Below are positions 1-9,174 of a DNA stretch of 64,000 bases, one piece after another. The position numbers and the translations under genes are program-made. Every line of letters begins with the position of its first letter. Within the stretch, counting starts at the first letter, position 1. The stretch is from NCBI GenBank assembly GCA_025499705.1, contig JAFMVE010000028.1, positions 1-64,000 on the forward strand. The letters are read 5' to 3'. The notes under the pieces are model-generated. The model made no database searches. It was not told the origin of the DNA and worked only from the letters and a program-made list of their open reading frames with translations. The DNA is from Carboxylicivirga caseinilyticus (GTDB taxonomy: Bacteria; Bacteroidota; Bacteroidia; Bacteroidales; Marinilabiliaceae).

Positions 1-81
1 GTAAGAGAGGTGCTTACGAAATACGATTACAAAAATGTCAAAGAACTTAAAAATAAACAATTAATAATCAGTGGGTTTTAA
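1..81 (+). CDS. C-terminal end of an unidentified gene (cut by window edge)
   Basis: Frame 1 is open from the first base to a TAA at 79-81 and encodes 26 residues ending LIISGF. Frame 3 is also open to base 48, so the frame choice is not certain; I prefer frame 1 because it is longer and ends next to a small inverted repeat (GTGGG at 71-75, CCCAC at 85-89) that could be part of a terminator, though no T-run follows. No function can be read from so short a tail. Confidence 0.35.
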   Translation, partial: VREVLTKYDYKNVKELKNKQLIISGF

Positions 82-131
82 GCGCCCACCAATGAATAAA
101 AATATTGACAAAAATGCAAAAGAGACTGTCA

Positions 132-197
132 TTTGTTCTGATGCGTTTTGGCATAACTGTCGCTTTGGCATAAATAGCCATTTGGCATATGCTTTGA
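132..197 (+). promoter_or_regulatory. htpG upstream region with three 17-bp-spaced TTTGGCATA repeats
   Basis: TTTGGCATA occurs three times, starting at 147, 164 and 181, so the period is exactly 17 bp. The first copy also fits the GG-N10-GC skeleton of a sigma-54 (-24/-12) promoter: GG at 150-151 and GC at 162-163. The htpG start codon lies 52 bases past the last repeat. Seen: the repeats and their spacing. Inferred: that they are a promoter or a stacked operator controlling the heat-shock gene. No TAnnTTTG box was found immediately upstream of htpG. Confidence 0.5.
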
Positions 198-248
198 TAT
201 TTTTGAGCCGTTAATAAGATTCATTAAAAAACTTAAATAATAGTAACG

Positions 249-2303
249 ATGCAAAAAGGACATATTGGGGTTACTACCGAGAACATTTTTCCCATCATTA
301 AAAAGTACCTTTATTCAGATCACGAAATTTTCTTGCGTGAATTGGTTTCAAACGCTGTAGATGCTACTCAGAAGCTAAAAACTTTGGCTTCTGTTGGAGA
401 ATTTAAAGGTGAATTAGGTAAAACAGCTGTAAAAGTGATTTTGGATGAAAAGAAAAAAACAGTAACCATTTCCGATAGAGGAGTGGGGATGACAGCTGAG
501 GAAATTGATAAATACATCAATCAGGTAGCATTCTCAGGAGCCAATGAGTTTCTTGAAAAATATAAGAAAGATGCTAATGCCATAATTGGACATTTTGGTT
601 TAGGCTTCTATTCTTCCTTCATGGTATCTAAAAAAGTGGATATCATTACAAAGTCATTCAAGGATGATTCACAGGCTGTAAAATGGAGCTGTGACGGAAG
701 TCCTGAGTATACTTTGGAAGAAACAAATAAAGAAGATAGAGGTACTGATATTGTTTTGCATATCGATGATGAAAATAAACAATATGCAACCAAATCAGAG
801 ATTGATAAGTTGCTTAAAAAATACTGTCGTTTCTTACCGGTGGAGGTTGTATTTGGAAAAGAAACAGAATGGAAAGACGGTAAAGAAGTTGATACTGATA
901 AGGACAATGTTATCAATGATACCAAGCCTTTATGGACGCGTACACCTTCTGAACTGAAAGATGAAGACTACAGTAAGTTCTATCGCGATCTTTATCCTAT
1001 GTCGGAAGATCCGTTGTTTAATATTCACCTGAATGTGGATTATCCTTTCAACTTAACGGGTGTTTTGTATTTCCCTAAGTTGAAAAACAATGTTGAGGTT
1101 CAGAAAAACAAAATTCAATTATACTGCAACCAGGTTTATGTAACTGATTCGGTAGAAGGAATTGTACCTGAATTTCTGACTTTATTACACGGAGTGTTGG
1201 ATTCACCTGATATTCCATTAAATGTATCCCGATCATATCTTCAGAGTGATGGCAATGTGAAGAAGATTTCAAGCCATATAACAAAAAAGGTTGCTGATCG
1301 TTTAGAGGAGATCTTCAAAAAAGATCGTAAGATATTCGAAGAGAAATGGGATGATCTGAAAATTTTTGTTGAGTATGGTATGCTTACCGAAGAGAAATTC
1401 TACGATCGTGCTAAGAAATATACACTGTTGAAAAATACCGAAGGTAAGTATTTTACTTTCGATGAATATAAAGATATCATCAAGGGTAACCAGACTGACA
1501 AAAACAAGCAATTAATATACCTATACACTACAGACCTTTTAGCACAGCACAGTTTTATTGAGGCTGCTAAAAACAAAGGTTACGATGTGTTGGTGATGGA
1601 TGGACAATTAGACAGTCACTTTATAAATCACCTGGAAAGTAAGTTCGAAAATTCAAGCTTTGTTCGTGTTGATGGAGATGTTGTTGATAAGTTAATTCAG
1701 AAAGAAGATACCGCAAAGTTGGACTTGACAGAAGCTCAAAAATCAGATTTAACAACTATTTTCAGCTCTCAGGTTCCTAATGTTGACAAGGCAAATTTCA
1801 TTGTATCTTTTGAAGCTTTGAGTGAAAAAGATGCTCCGGTAATGATTACTCAACAGGAGTTCATGCGACGCATGAAAGAAATGAGTGCAATGGGAGGCGG
1901 ACCAATGAGTTTCTATGGCGAAATGCCAGATAGTTATAACCTTGTAGTTAACGGAAATCATGCATTGGTAAAACAAGTTTTGGAGGCAGAGGAGAAGGAA
2001 GTAGGAGAGAAGGTCGCTTCAACTCGCAGTAAAGTGGAAAGCCTGGAGAAGAAAAAGGCTGAGCTTGAAAAAGCGAAAGAAGGCAAGAAAGATGAAGAAA
2101 TCCCTCAGGCTGATAAGGATGAGTTGGAAGACTTGACCAAAAAGATAACAGAGTTAAACAAGAAGAAAGACGAAGAACTTTCAGGATTTGCTTCAAAAAA
2201 TAAAGTTGTTTCTCAATTAATTGATTTGGCTTTATTATCGAATAATATGTTGAAAGGTGAGGCTTTAACCAAATTTGTTAAACGAAGTATCGAACTAATC
2301 TAA
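249..2303 (+). CDS. htpG: Molecular chaperone HtpG (bacterial Hsp90)
   Basis: ATP-dependent cytosolic chaperone, 684 residues, a normal length for Bacteroidota HtpG. The N-terminal GHKL ATPase domain is recognisable by ELVSNAVDA (about residues 31-39, with the Asn that binds Mg-ATP), DRGVGM (about 76-81) and GHFGLGFYS (about 117-125). The middle domain contains the conserved NVSRSYLQ segment (about 328-335). A charged Lys/Glu-rich stretch near residues 590-650 precedes the dimerisation region. It is transcribed alone: the upstream region carries a triple 17-bp repeat and a clear terminator follows. Start ATG at 249 is the only reasonable one. Confidence 0.98.
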   Translation: MQKGHIGVTTENIFPIIKKYLYSDHEIFLRELVSNAVDATQKLKTLASVGEFKGELGKTAVKVILDEKKKTVTISDRGVGMTAEEIDKYINQVAFSGANEFLEKYKKDANAIIGHFGLGFYSSFMVSKKVDIITKSFKDDSQAVKWSCDGSPEYTLEETNKEDRGTDIVLHIDDENKQYATKSEIDKLLKKYCRFLPVEVVFGKETEWKDGKEVDTDKDNVINDTKPLWTRTPSELKDEDYSKFYRDLYPMSEDPLFNIHLNVDYPFNLTGVLYFPKLKNNVEVQKNKIQLYCNQVYVTDSVEGIVPEFLTLLHGVLDSPDIPLNVSRSYLQSDGNVKKISSHITKKVADRLEEIFKKDRKIFEEKWDDLKIFVEYGMLTEEKFYDRAKKYTLLKNTEGKYFTFDEYKDIIKGNQTDKNKQLIYLYTTDLLAQHSFIEAAKNKGYDVLVMDGQLDSHFINHLESKFENSSFVRVDGDVVDKLIQKEDTAKLDLTEAQKSDLTTIFSSQVPNVDKANFIVSFEALSEKDAPVMITQQEFMRRMKEMSAMGGGPMSFYGEMPDSYNLVVNGNHALVKQVLEAEEKEVGEKVASTRSKVESLEKKKAELEKAKEGKKDEEIPQADKDELEDLTKKITELNKKKDEELSGFASKNKVVSQLIDLALLSNNMLKGEALTKFVKRSIELI

Positions 2304-2328
2304 TAAAAAGCAATTTGAAATAGGTAGC

Positions 2329-2356
2329 CCGGCAGCTTTTGTTGCCGGTTTTTTTT
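2329..2356 (+). terminator. Rho-independent terminator of htpG
   Basis: Stem CCGGCA (2329-2334) pairs with TGCCGG (2343-2348), loop of eight bases, followed by eight T residues (2349-2356). It lies 26 bases after the htpG stop. Confidence 0.9.
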
Positions 2357-2429
2357 ATTCTGACAATAACAAGAAGAAAAATTTTTATCTCAATTATGCT
2401 TAAGATGTATTTTAAATAAGGGAATTATC

Positions 2430-2437
2430 TATTTTTG
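2430..2437 (+). promoter_or_regulatory. Bacteroidota-type -7 box (TATTTTTG) for the acetate permease
   Basis: TATTTTTG matches the TAnnTTTG -7 consensus of Bacteroidota and sits 16 bases before the ATG at 2454. No good TTTG -33 box is visible at the right distance, so only the -7 element is supported. Confidence 0.5.
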
Positions 2438-2453
2438 CGCCTTCAAAAAATAA

Positions 2454-3038
2454 ATGGATAAAATGGAACAAAACGTTTTCATCGCGAAGGATGTAACTAA
2501 TAACCCGGCACCTCTTGGTTTAACAGGGTTTGGTTTGACAACAATGCTTTTAAACCTGCATAATTCAGGCTTATTTGGATTGGATACAATGATAATGGGA
2601 ATGGGAATCATGATGGGTGGTTTGATACAGATTATTGTTGGTGTAATGGAGTGGAAGAAGAATAACATGTTCGGTCAAATGGCCTTTACATCGTATGGTG
2701 CATTCTGGATCTCACTGGTTTTTGTATGGATTCTGCCAAAAATGGGATTAGGTGAAGCACCATCATCAACAGCATTGGGATTTTACCTTGGTGTCTGGGG
2801 TGTTTTTACATTAGGTTTATGGATTGCAACTTTAAAAATGTCGAAGACAATGATTTGGCTTTTTGGTACCGTAGTGCTTCTTTTTGCTCTATTGTCTTTA
2901 GCCAGTTTTACAGGCAGTCATTTGATTCATACCATTGCAGGTATAGAAGGAGTTGTTTGTGGTGCAAGTGCATTATACATTGCCATAGCAACTTTGTTAC
3001 TAGAAACATACGGCAGAAAGGTTTTACCTTTACCATAA
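2454..3038 (+). CDS. satP: Acetate uptake transporter, GPR1/FUN34/YaaH (SatP) family
   Basis: Inner-membrane acetate/succinate permease, 194 residues, matching the family's usual 190-210. The family signature NPAPLGL is at about residues 17-23, followed by six hydrophobic segments spread over residues 25-185, as expected for a six-helix protomer. The N-terminal segment before the signature is short and polar. ATG at 2454 is used; an internal ATG three codons on is also possible. The gene is monocistronic, between the htpG terminator and its own terminator at 3059. Family assignment is from the visible motif; the substrate is by family knowledge only. Confidence 0.9.
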   Translation: MDKMEQNVFIAKDVTNNPAPLGLTGFGLTTMLLNLHNSGLFGLDTMIMGMGIMMGGLIQIIVGVMEWKKNNMFGQMAFTSYGAFWISLVFVWILPKMGLGEAPSSTALGFYLGVWGVFTLGLWIATLKMSKTMIWLFGTVVLLFALLSLASFTGSHLIHTIAGIEGVVCGASALYIAIATLLLETYGRKVLPLP

Positions 3039-3058
3039 ATCAAAATATTATTAAATTG

Positions 3059-3087
3059 AAACGCCCGGGAAACTTCGGGCGTTTTTA
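3059..3087 (+). terminator. Rho-independent terminator of satP-like gene
   Basis: ACGCCCG (3061-3067) pairs with CGGGCGT (3076-3082), flanked by A-run and T-run. Confidence 0.9.
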
Positions 3088-3132
3088 TTTTGTGTTAATC
3101 TCAAAAAAATGGCTACTTATCAATTACCAGGA

Positions 3133-3160
3133 TTTGATCAATTAGTCTATGTTAACTTTG
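3133..3160 (+). promoter_or_regulatory. Promoter for CPBP protease: TTTG ... TAACTTTG
   Basis: TAACTTTG at 3153-3160 is an exact TAnnTTTG box; TTTG at 3133-3136 lies 16 bases upstream, slightly closer than the usual 19-21. The start codon is at 3206. Confidence 0.5.
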
Positions 3161-3205
3161 TTTATTTTTATGCTTCAGTTACTTTGACTAATAGTAAAAT
3201 AATTT

Positions 3206-4120
3206 ATGAAACATCTTGAAAGTGCCCTGAAAACTAAAAATTATTGGTGGGCTTATCTTGTCATTATAATTGCCGCAATGTTTGTTGCACAGTTTATTGG
3301 AGGCATTCCCTTATTAGTTATTATTGCTCTAAAAGGTGGATTAGGTAGCGTTGCAAATGGAGTAATTGATTTTAATGCGATAGGCATCAATTCTTCATTG
3401 GGCCTGGCTCTTGTTGTACTTCCTTTTATTGCATCCTTCTTTACTCTGATGTTATTGGTTAAATCACTGCATCAACGTACATTTATTCAGGTTATTAACG
3501 GAAGAAATAAGGTTAGAATTCGTCGTATTATATATGGGTTTATTATTTGGGGTATCATAATAACGTTCGCTACTTTTTACGATTACTATATGAATATTGG
3601 TAACTATCAGGTGCGTTTTGATATTCAAAAGTTGTTAACCCTTGTTTTGGTCTCGTTTCTGTTTTTACCGTTTCAAACTTTTTTTGAAGAGATCTTTGTA
3701 CGAGGCTATCTGGCTCAGGGGGTTGGAGCTCTTACCCGCAACAGAATTGCAGTATTGATAATTCCATCAATGGCATTTGCTTTATTACATACTCTAAATC
3801 CGGAAGTTGAGAAACACGGATTCTGGTTAATGATGTCTCAATATTTTTCTATTGGATTAATTCTTGCCATAACTTCGGTATTGGATGATGGAGTGGAATT
3901 GGCTATGGGAGCTCATGCCGCCAATAATATCTTTATCAGTATTTTTGTGACTACCGAAAGTAGTGCCCTTCAAACTGATTCTTTACTACGAAATATGAAT
4001 GATGTAGTTAGTTGGAGTGATCTGTATACAGTATTGCTTGCTGGAGCTGTTTTTATTGGATTCTTCGGTTTTAAATACAAATGGACAATTAAAACTTTTA
4101 TAAAACGAATTCAGATATAA
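3206..4120 (+). CDS. CPBP family intramembrane glutamic endopeptidase
   Basis: Integral membrane protein of 304 residues with about eight hydrophobic segments and the ABI/CAAX-protease (Rce1-like) motifs: EEIFVRG (EExxxR, about residues 152-158), LLHTLNPE (second conserved His region, about 192-199) and HAANN near residue 241, which matches motif 3/4 (HxxxN). Family members are intramembrane proteases or homologues with roles in peptide maturation or immunity; the substrate here is unknown. It stands alone between its own promoter and a bidirectional terminator shared with the convergent DUF4097 gene. An ordinary length for the family. Confidence 0.85.
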   Translation: MKHLESALKTKNYWWAYLVIIIAAMFVAQFIGGIPLLVIIALKGGLGSVANGVIDFNAIGINSSLGLALVVLPFIASFFTLMLLVKSLHQRTFIQVINGRNKVRIRRIIYGFIIWGIIITFATFYDYYMNIGNYQVRFDIQKLLTLVLVSFLFLPFQTFFEEIFVRGYLAQGVGALTRNRIAVLIIPSMAFALLHTLNPEVEKHGFWLMMSQYFSIGLILAITSVLDDGVELAMGAHAANNIFISIFVTTESSALQTDSLLRNMNDVVSWSDLYTVLLAGAVFIGFFGFKYKWTIKTFIKRIQI

Positions 4121-4132
4121 GTTGAAAAGGAT

Positions 4133-4166
4133 AAAAAAAACCGACTTTAGAATGTCGGTTTTTTTT
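4133..4166. terminator. Bidirectional terminator between convergent genes
   Basis: A-run, then CCGAC (4141-4145) pairing with GTCGG (4154-4158), then T-run. With A and T tracts on both sides it can end transcription of the CPBP gene (+) and of the DUF4097 gene (-). Confidence 0.85.
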
Positions 4167-4178
4167 ATGATGTTTTGT

Positions 4179-4805
4179 TTATCTGATACTACCTGAGATA
4201 GTTGATATGCTTCTGTCTCCCTTCAGGTTGACGATGTGAAAGTCACCAGAAATGGATGTTCCGTTAAAGTTTCCATCAACATCAGAAATCGACATGTCAC
4301 CAGAAATGGTGTTAAGCTTAAGATTGCCCTTCAAGTCTTTCACTTCAATATCTCCGGAAACGGTATTGCCTTTCATGTCACTGCCAATTTTTTCCGCTAA
4401 GATATCGCCCGAAACAGTGTTTATCTTTACAAATTTTTGGCCAACACCCTGTACCATCACATAAGCACTAACTGTGTTGATATTAACATCAGTCATTGCA
4501 GGCATTTTAATATTAAATTTACCTGATGCATTACCTTTTGATCGTTTAGGATGTTCAACAGTTACATAAAGAGTTGTACCTTTTTTATAAGCTTTTATTT
4601 CATACTCCTGATTAGGATTTGAATAACGAACATAACCATCTACGGTAACTGCTTCACCTTCAATAGCAACTATCTCAATATCACTAAAAACAGTATTCAC
4701 TTCAACATTAGTAACATTCTCAAAGCTTTCATTAATGGTAACTTCCTGTGCATTAATTAAGGTACTAAAGCTTAATAGCAGGGTAATGAATAAATATTTT
4801 TGCAT
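4179..4805 (-). CDS. DUF4097-type beta-strand repeat protein, secreted
   Basis: 208 residues with a signal peptide (cleavage near residue 19, after INA). The body is a run of short beta repeats with recurring VSGDI/ISGD motifs (about residues 126-205), typical of DUF4097 putative adhesin-like proteins of the Bacteroidota envelope. In many relatives such genes sit near two-component systems, and here the response regulator gene lies 51 bases upstream on the same strand, so it may be the last gene of the kinase/regulator unit. No catalytic residue is recognisable. Role inferred as envelope-exposed structural protein; true function unknown. Confidence 0.75.
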   Translation of the reverse strand: MQKYLFITLLLSFSTLINAQEVTINESFENVTNVEVNTVFSDIEIVAIEGEAVTVDGYVRYSNPNQEYEIKAYKKGTTLYVTVEHPKRSKGNASGKFNIKMPAMTDVNINTVSAYVMVQGVGQKFVKINTVSGDILAEKIGSDMKGNTVSGDIEVKDLKGNLKLNTISGDMSISDVDGNFNGTSISGDFHIVNLKGDRSISTISGSIR

Positions 4806-4856
4806 CTTTCCTAAGTTTTAATTTATAGAGTTAGGACGCCTGATACTATCTAAAAG

Positions 4857-5555
4857 TTACAAGGGAGATGTTCTTAATTGATACCCACTTCCATGTATGT
4901 TAATGATTTCAACATTAGGTACGTCTTTCAGGTATTTTCTCAGTTTGGTTATATAAACATCCATGCTTCGTGTTGTGAAATAACCTGTTTCGCCCCAAAC
5001 TTGTTTTAAGGCCGTATCACGAGCTAAAACTTTATTTTCTGTCTGACAAAGCAACATTAGTAAATCACCTTCTTTGGGCGAAAGTTTATAAAACTGGTCT
5101 CTGAATTCAATTGTGCGTAACATATGATTGAATTTAGCCTCTCCAATCTCATAAATTTCTTTGTTTTCTTTATTTTCTGAGGATTTATGTCGGTTTAAAA
5201 TAGCATTAATCTTACAAATTAATATTTCAGAATCGAATGGTTTGGTAATGTAATCATCAGCGCCCGTTCTGAAGCCTTCCAATACATCTTCTTTCATCAC
5301 TTTTGCAGTTAAGAATACAATCGGAATATCAGGGTTACTTTCTTTAATCTGACGTGCGATGGTAAAACCATCAACATTTGGAAGCATTACATCTAAAACA
5401 CAAATGTCAAATTCCGATTCTTTAAAGCGGGTAAAAGCAAGCATTCCGTCTTTAACCCAGGTAACTAAAAAACCGTTTATTTCGAGATAAGCTTTCATGA
5501 CCGTGCCAAAATTACGATCATCTTCCACCATAAATACTCTCTTTACTTCTGCCAT
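4857..5555 (-). CDS. OmpR/PhoB-family response regulator
   Basis: 232 residues. The receiver domain (about 1-120) shows the acidic pocket ED near residue 11-12, the phospho-acceptor in CVLDVMLPNVDG (Asp near 54) and the conserved Lys in ITKPFD (near 104). The C-terminal winged helix (about 135-230) carries the trans-activation loop region with LARDTALKQVWG and the MDVYITKLRKYL recognition area. It is encoded five bases after the histidine kinase stop, so the two form a pair resembling RprX/RprY of Bacteroides. Target genes are unknown; the neighbouring DUF4097 gene and the divergent acidic secreted protein are the first candidates. Confidence 0.93.
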   Translation of the reverse strand: MAEVKRVFMVEDDRNFGTVMKAYLEINGFLVTWVKDGMLAFTRFKESEFDICVLDVMLPNVDGFTIARQIKESNPDIPIVFLTAKVMKEDVLEGFRTGADDYITKPFDSEILICKINAILNRHKSSENKENKEIYEIGEAKFNHMLRTIEFRDQFYKLSPKEGDLLMLLCQTENKVLARDTALKQVWGETGYFTTRSMDVYITKLRKYLKDVPNVEIINIHGSGYQLRTSPL

Positions 5556-5560
5556 GTGTA

Positions 5561-7174
5561 TTAATTAAAGGGTAGATAAATACTGAATTCTGTCCCCTGG
5601 TTTATTTTACTTTTAACTGAAATGGTTCCGTTATGAGCTTCAACAACAGCTTTTACATAGCTTAAGCCCAGGCCAAAACCCTTTATGTTATGTATATTAC
5701 CACCGGTTGCCCGATAGAATTTTTCGAATATTTTATTTTGTTGTTCTTTACTCATTCCAATGCCTTTGTCTTTTATATTAATGATAATACCATCATTTGC
5801 GTTATGCGTTGAAATATGTACTTCTGGTGCTTTTTCTGAATACTTTAAAGCATTTTCAAGTAAATTGACTACTAAGTTACCAAAATGTACCTGATCCAGT
5901 TTAAAAACTGATAATTCTGCATCTAATTGATGAGTTATATTACCTCCAGTTTCGTTCATTAATAACTGAATGCTGTCGATTGCCTGCAGAATAATGTCAT
6001 GAACGTCTTGTGAGGATTTAACTACAGTAAAATCTTTCTTTTCGATTTGTGACATTTGCAAGACCCTTTCTACATGACTGTTCATCCGGCTGTTTTCTTC
6101 TTTGATAATCTTAAGGAAACTTTTCATTTGCTTTTCGTTTCCCATTATAACTGGGTTTAAAATACTATCTGTTGCCAGACTAATGGTGGCTATAGGAGTT
6201 TTAAACTCATGCGTCATGTTATTAATAAAGTCGGTTTTTATCTGTGAAACTTTTTTCTGATTCAGAATCATTCTGATAGTTAGAAAGAAGGTTATCAAAA
6301 TAAAAAGCGTGAATATACTTGACAGAAAAAGTAACCAACCTTGTGTTTTATACAAATAGGTTGCCATATCAGGGAAGTAAACCACTAACTCATATGGAGA
6401 AATGCCCCGAAACACATCTCTTGGAAAGAGGTTTACTGCAATGGCTGAATTTTGTTTAGCTTTTGATAGATCAAATTTATCTGAATGATATTTTAGTAGT
6501 CGCCTCGAAAGTTGATCAAAAACACCATATTCAAAATCCGTATCAATTCCGTTTTGCTCTAATTCGTTTTTAATTACTTCGGTAATATTGGTTAAATCAA
6601 GTCTGTTTTGTAAAGGATTATGGCGGGTTTTGATCTCATATTGCATTTGGTTAAATATCTCCATCAAAGCATTACTTTCTTCCTGCATTCCACCTAATGC
6701 ATTGGTAATTGAATCCTCAATCTGATCCATTTGAATTTCCAGATCCTGTATATCAATAGAAGGACCTCCAGCACTAATCCATACTTTATGTTCTGTACTG
6801 TTGGGCCCTATTTCAACATGCGCTTCAATGCGTGCACCATTCGAATTAAAAACTGTATCCTGCTTGAATTGATATACACCATTTGAAAGTTTCTCTTTAA
6901 GTTTGGGTTTAATTATAACCTTTGTAGAATCTGCCTTTTTCTTGCTCGGACGAATTGTGTTTAAACTTGGAAAAAAGCTATTATATAAAAACTGCGCATT
7001 GTATTCTTTTTCGAGTCTTCTAACAGTGTTATCCAGTGCATCATAGGCACTAACATGAAATTTCTCTTTCTGAACCTTAATCGATTGCCTGATCCATAAG
7101 TATTGAGCGGCAATGATTCCCAGCATAGAGAGACTCATTAATAAAATTAAACCTAATATCGATTTCCTCTTCAT
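5561..7174 (-). CDS. Membrane sensor histidine kinase
   Basis: 537 residues. A first membrane helix at about 8-28, a periplasmic sensor region to about 272, a second helix at about 275-298, then HisKA with the phospho-acceptor in NNMTHEFKTPIA (about 317-328) and an HATPase domain with VNLLENALKYS (N box), KDKGIGM (G1) and GFGLGLSYVK (G2). First gene of a kinase-regulator operon. The long periplasmic part has no motif I recognise; the signal is unknown. The promoter region is shared with a divergent secreted-protein gene at 7335. Confidence 0.93.
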   Translation of the reverse strand: MKRKSILGLILLMSLSMLGIIAAQYLWIRQSIKVQKEKFHVSAYDALDNTVRRLEKEYNAQFLYNSFFPSLNTIRPSKKKADSTKVIIKPKLKEKLSNGVYQFKQDTVFNSNGARIEAHVEIGPNSTEHKVWISAGGPSIDIQDLEIQMDQIEDSITNALGGMQEESNALMEIFNQMQYEIKTRHNPLQNRLDLTNITEVIKNELEQNGIDTDFEYGVFDQLSRRLLKYHSDKFDLSKAKQNSAIAVNLFPRDVFRGISPYELVVYFPDMATYLYKTQGWLLFLSSIFTLFILITFFLTIRMILNQKKVSQIKTDFINNMTHEFKTPIATISLATDSILNPVIMGNEKQMKSFLKIIKEENSRMNSHVERVLQMSQIEKKDFTVVKSSQDVHDIILQAIDSIQLLMNETGGNITHQLDAELSVFKLDQVHFGNLVVNLLENALKYSEKAPEVHISTHNANDGIIINIKDKGIGMSKEQQNKIFEKFYRATGGNIHNIKGFGLGLSYVKAVVEAHNGTISVKSKINQGTEFSIYLPFN

Positions 7175-7287
7175 ATCAAATTCTTTCAGATGTAAAGATA
7201 ATAGATTACCTTATGTGTCAGAAAGAACTTAACTTTTCATTAACTCTTTTTAACCGAAGCTTAACCCTATTGAAATCAGTGTGTTTG

Positions 7288-7295
7288 TAGCTTTG
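7288..7295 (+). promoter_or_regulatory. -7 box TAGCTTTG upstream of the acidic secreted protein
   Basis: Exact TAnnTTTG match 39 bases before the ATG at 7335. A TTG at 7270-7272 is nearer than ideal for a -33 element. The site lies in the 160-bp divergent region between this gene and the histidine kinase. Confidence 0.45.
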
Positions 7296-7334
7296 TAATG
7301 CAATAGGAAGTGATTCCAATTAAACTCCAAAATT

Positions 7335-8312
7335 ATGGCAATAAACTACAAAAAATCGAGTCTCTGGTCATTCATGGTTCTATCTATGCTGACTATTAGT
7401 TGTTTCTCAACAATGGCTCAAAAAAAAGTTGTTAAGGTAAAAGTGGTTACCGATGGTGACTCAACTACCGTGGCGGTGGATACAACTATAACTAATGAAG
7501 TTATGGTTCTTGATTTTGATGAATTCAACTCAATGAATATTGATAGTATCATTCAGATTCATACGAAAGATCTGGATAAAAAGATGAAAGTCATGGCCTT
7601 TAAAATGGATTCTCTGGCCGACATGGATTTTAATTTCAATTTTGATTTCGATGGAAATATGGAAGAAATGCATAAAGAAATTGAAAGGATTATGAAGGAG
7701 AAGGGAATTGAGCTGAAAGATCTGGAAGGTTTTGATTTTGATGATCCACATAAGATGATTTTTATTGGAGAAGGAAAGGGGGAGAATACTGTTGACGTTG
7801 AGAGTTTTATTGATGAAAATGGTAATCATGTAAAAGTGATTAAAAAAAGCGTTGTGGTGAGAGGCCATGATGAAGAAGGAGACAATGATGGTAGTGAAAA
7901 AAAGGTTATCATTAAGTCATTAAAAGATGGTGAACCTGTTGAATGGCATACCAAGGCAACAATAATGGTTGAACCGATTCCAATTGAAGAAGTTGCTTTT
8001 CTACAGAAGATTGGTATTTCAACTAAAAAATTACTTAACGAGCCGTTAGAGGTAAAAGATTTTAAGGTGAAGTTGAAAAAGACTGTTGAAAATGATTTAA
8101 AACATACATTACTGCAGATTGAGTGTGAATTATCGGAAGGTGGGAAGTATGATATAGAAATGATTAAAAAGGATGGTGAGATAGCTGATAAAGAAGAAAA
8201 CATTCCCTCCGGGCAATTGAAAAAGGAGTATGAAGTGAAAGATGAAGAAGCACCTTACTATTTAATATTATCAAAAAATAACAAAATATTCGGACGTAAA
8301 ATTTCATTATAG
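7335..8312 (+). CDS. Uncharacterised acidic secreted protein
   Basis: 325 residues, not a family I recognise. A signal peptide (about residues 1-29, ending in SCFSTMAQ) is followed by a Val/Thr-rich beta segment and then an Asp/Glu/Phe-rich, Met-rich region (about 85-145) with alternating FNFDFD residues. The C-terminal third has the look of a folded beta domain. It is divergent from a histidine kinase/response regulator pair, an arrangement that often means the system controls it, or that the protein feeds the sensor from the periplasm. Both are inference. Ends at a strong terminator. Confidence 0.7.
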   Translation: MAINYKKSSLWSFMVLSMLTISCFSTMAQKKVVKVKVVTDGDSTTVAVDTTITNEVMVLDFDEFNSMNIDSIIQIHTKDLDKKMKVMAFKMDSLADMDFNFNFDFDGNMEEMHKEIERIMKEKGIELKDLEGFDFDDPHKMIFIGEGKGENTVDVESFIDENGNHVKVIKKSVVVRGHDEEGDNDGSEKKVIIKSLKDGEPVEWHTKATIMVEPIPIEEVAFLQKIGISTKKLLNEPLEVKDFKVKLKKTVENDLKHTLLQIECELSEGGKYDIEMIKKDGEIADKEENIPSGQLKKEYEVKDEEAPYYLILSKNNKIFGRKISL

Positions 8313-8335
8313 GTTTTTGGTTTAAGTTTAGAAAG

Positions 8336-8377
8336 AACGTTTGTGAATCCTTAGTGGAATTTACAAACGTTTTTTTA
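8336..8377 (+). terminator. Rho-independent terminator
   Basis: AACGTTTGT (8336-8344) pairs with ACAAACGTT (8363-8371), with further partial pairing inside, followed by a T-run. Confidence 0.85.
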
Positions 8378-9174
8378 TGAGTTTAATTGAAGTAATTAAT
8401 TCCATTTTCATTCGAATTAGCACGTTCAAAAAAACATTCAAGCTTTATTTTAATAGGAACTGAAATATGAAAACATTGATTCTAAGACAGTTTTATAAAT
8501 CATGTCTATCTGATCCTATGGTTCAGGAGGATGTCTCTATATGTATGAAGTTGATAAAGGAATAAATCATTTCAATAATCAATTAGACCAGATATTGAGA
8601 TCGAATTAAATTCCGAAAAATGGAATTTAAAATAAGTGTTTAAATAACAATTAAATATGATGTGTAAAGGGTATGCTCAATAATTGTTTCAGGGTTATTC
8701 TTTATAAGGTCGAACTTATGGTAATATGCTATAATGATTCTGAATTTTCATTTTAATGTTTTTCTAAGGTGTTGAAACATATTGACTTTGGAAATATGGT
8801 TATTTAGATGAAGTTTTACAAACTTACAGCTCAAGTTGGATAAATTTATATTACGTTAGCAAGGTTCGGTGGGTAGTGGATTCACAACCTTCCATTTTTC
8901 TCTCTAATCATTTTAATATTCGTTCGCATGCTCTTTAATGAGATGGTAATCAGATTTATATTTGTTTTAATGCAGTCTATTATCTCTTATTAATTTGGGT
9001 ATTAAATAAATAAGATTTTTCATCAACATGTTTTTTTTATAAAAATTCCAAATTTCAAACAGGTTTCCATTAAATGGATGTAGCATAAAGAGTGAAAATA
9101 GCTATGTTATAGATAATCAATGATATAAAATATTTGGCAAGGCTATTGATTAATTGATATCAAACAATAATAGA
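8378..9174. other. Intergenic stretch with no supported gene
   Basis: About 800 AT-rich bases. Only very short frames occur, for example 32 codons from 8467, without family resemblance. No tRNA, rRNA, insertion-sequence fragment or clear repeat was recognised. The stretch ends at a possible small membrane-peptide gene. Confidence 0.6.

Noticed and set aside
8467-8565. 32-codon frame MKTLILRQFYKSCLSD... and an AGGAGG at 8526-8531
   Set aside because: No promoter, no hydrophobic or conserved pattern, and Shine-Dalgarno sequences are a weak guide in Bacteroidota.
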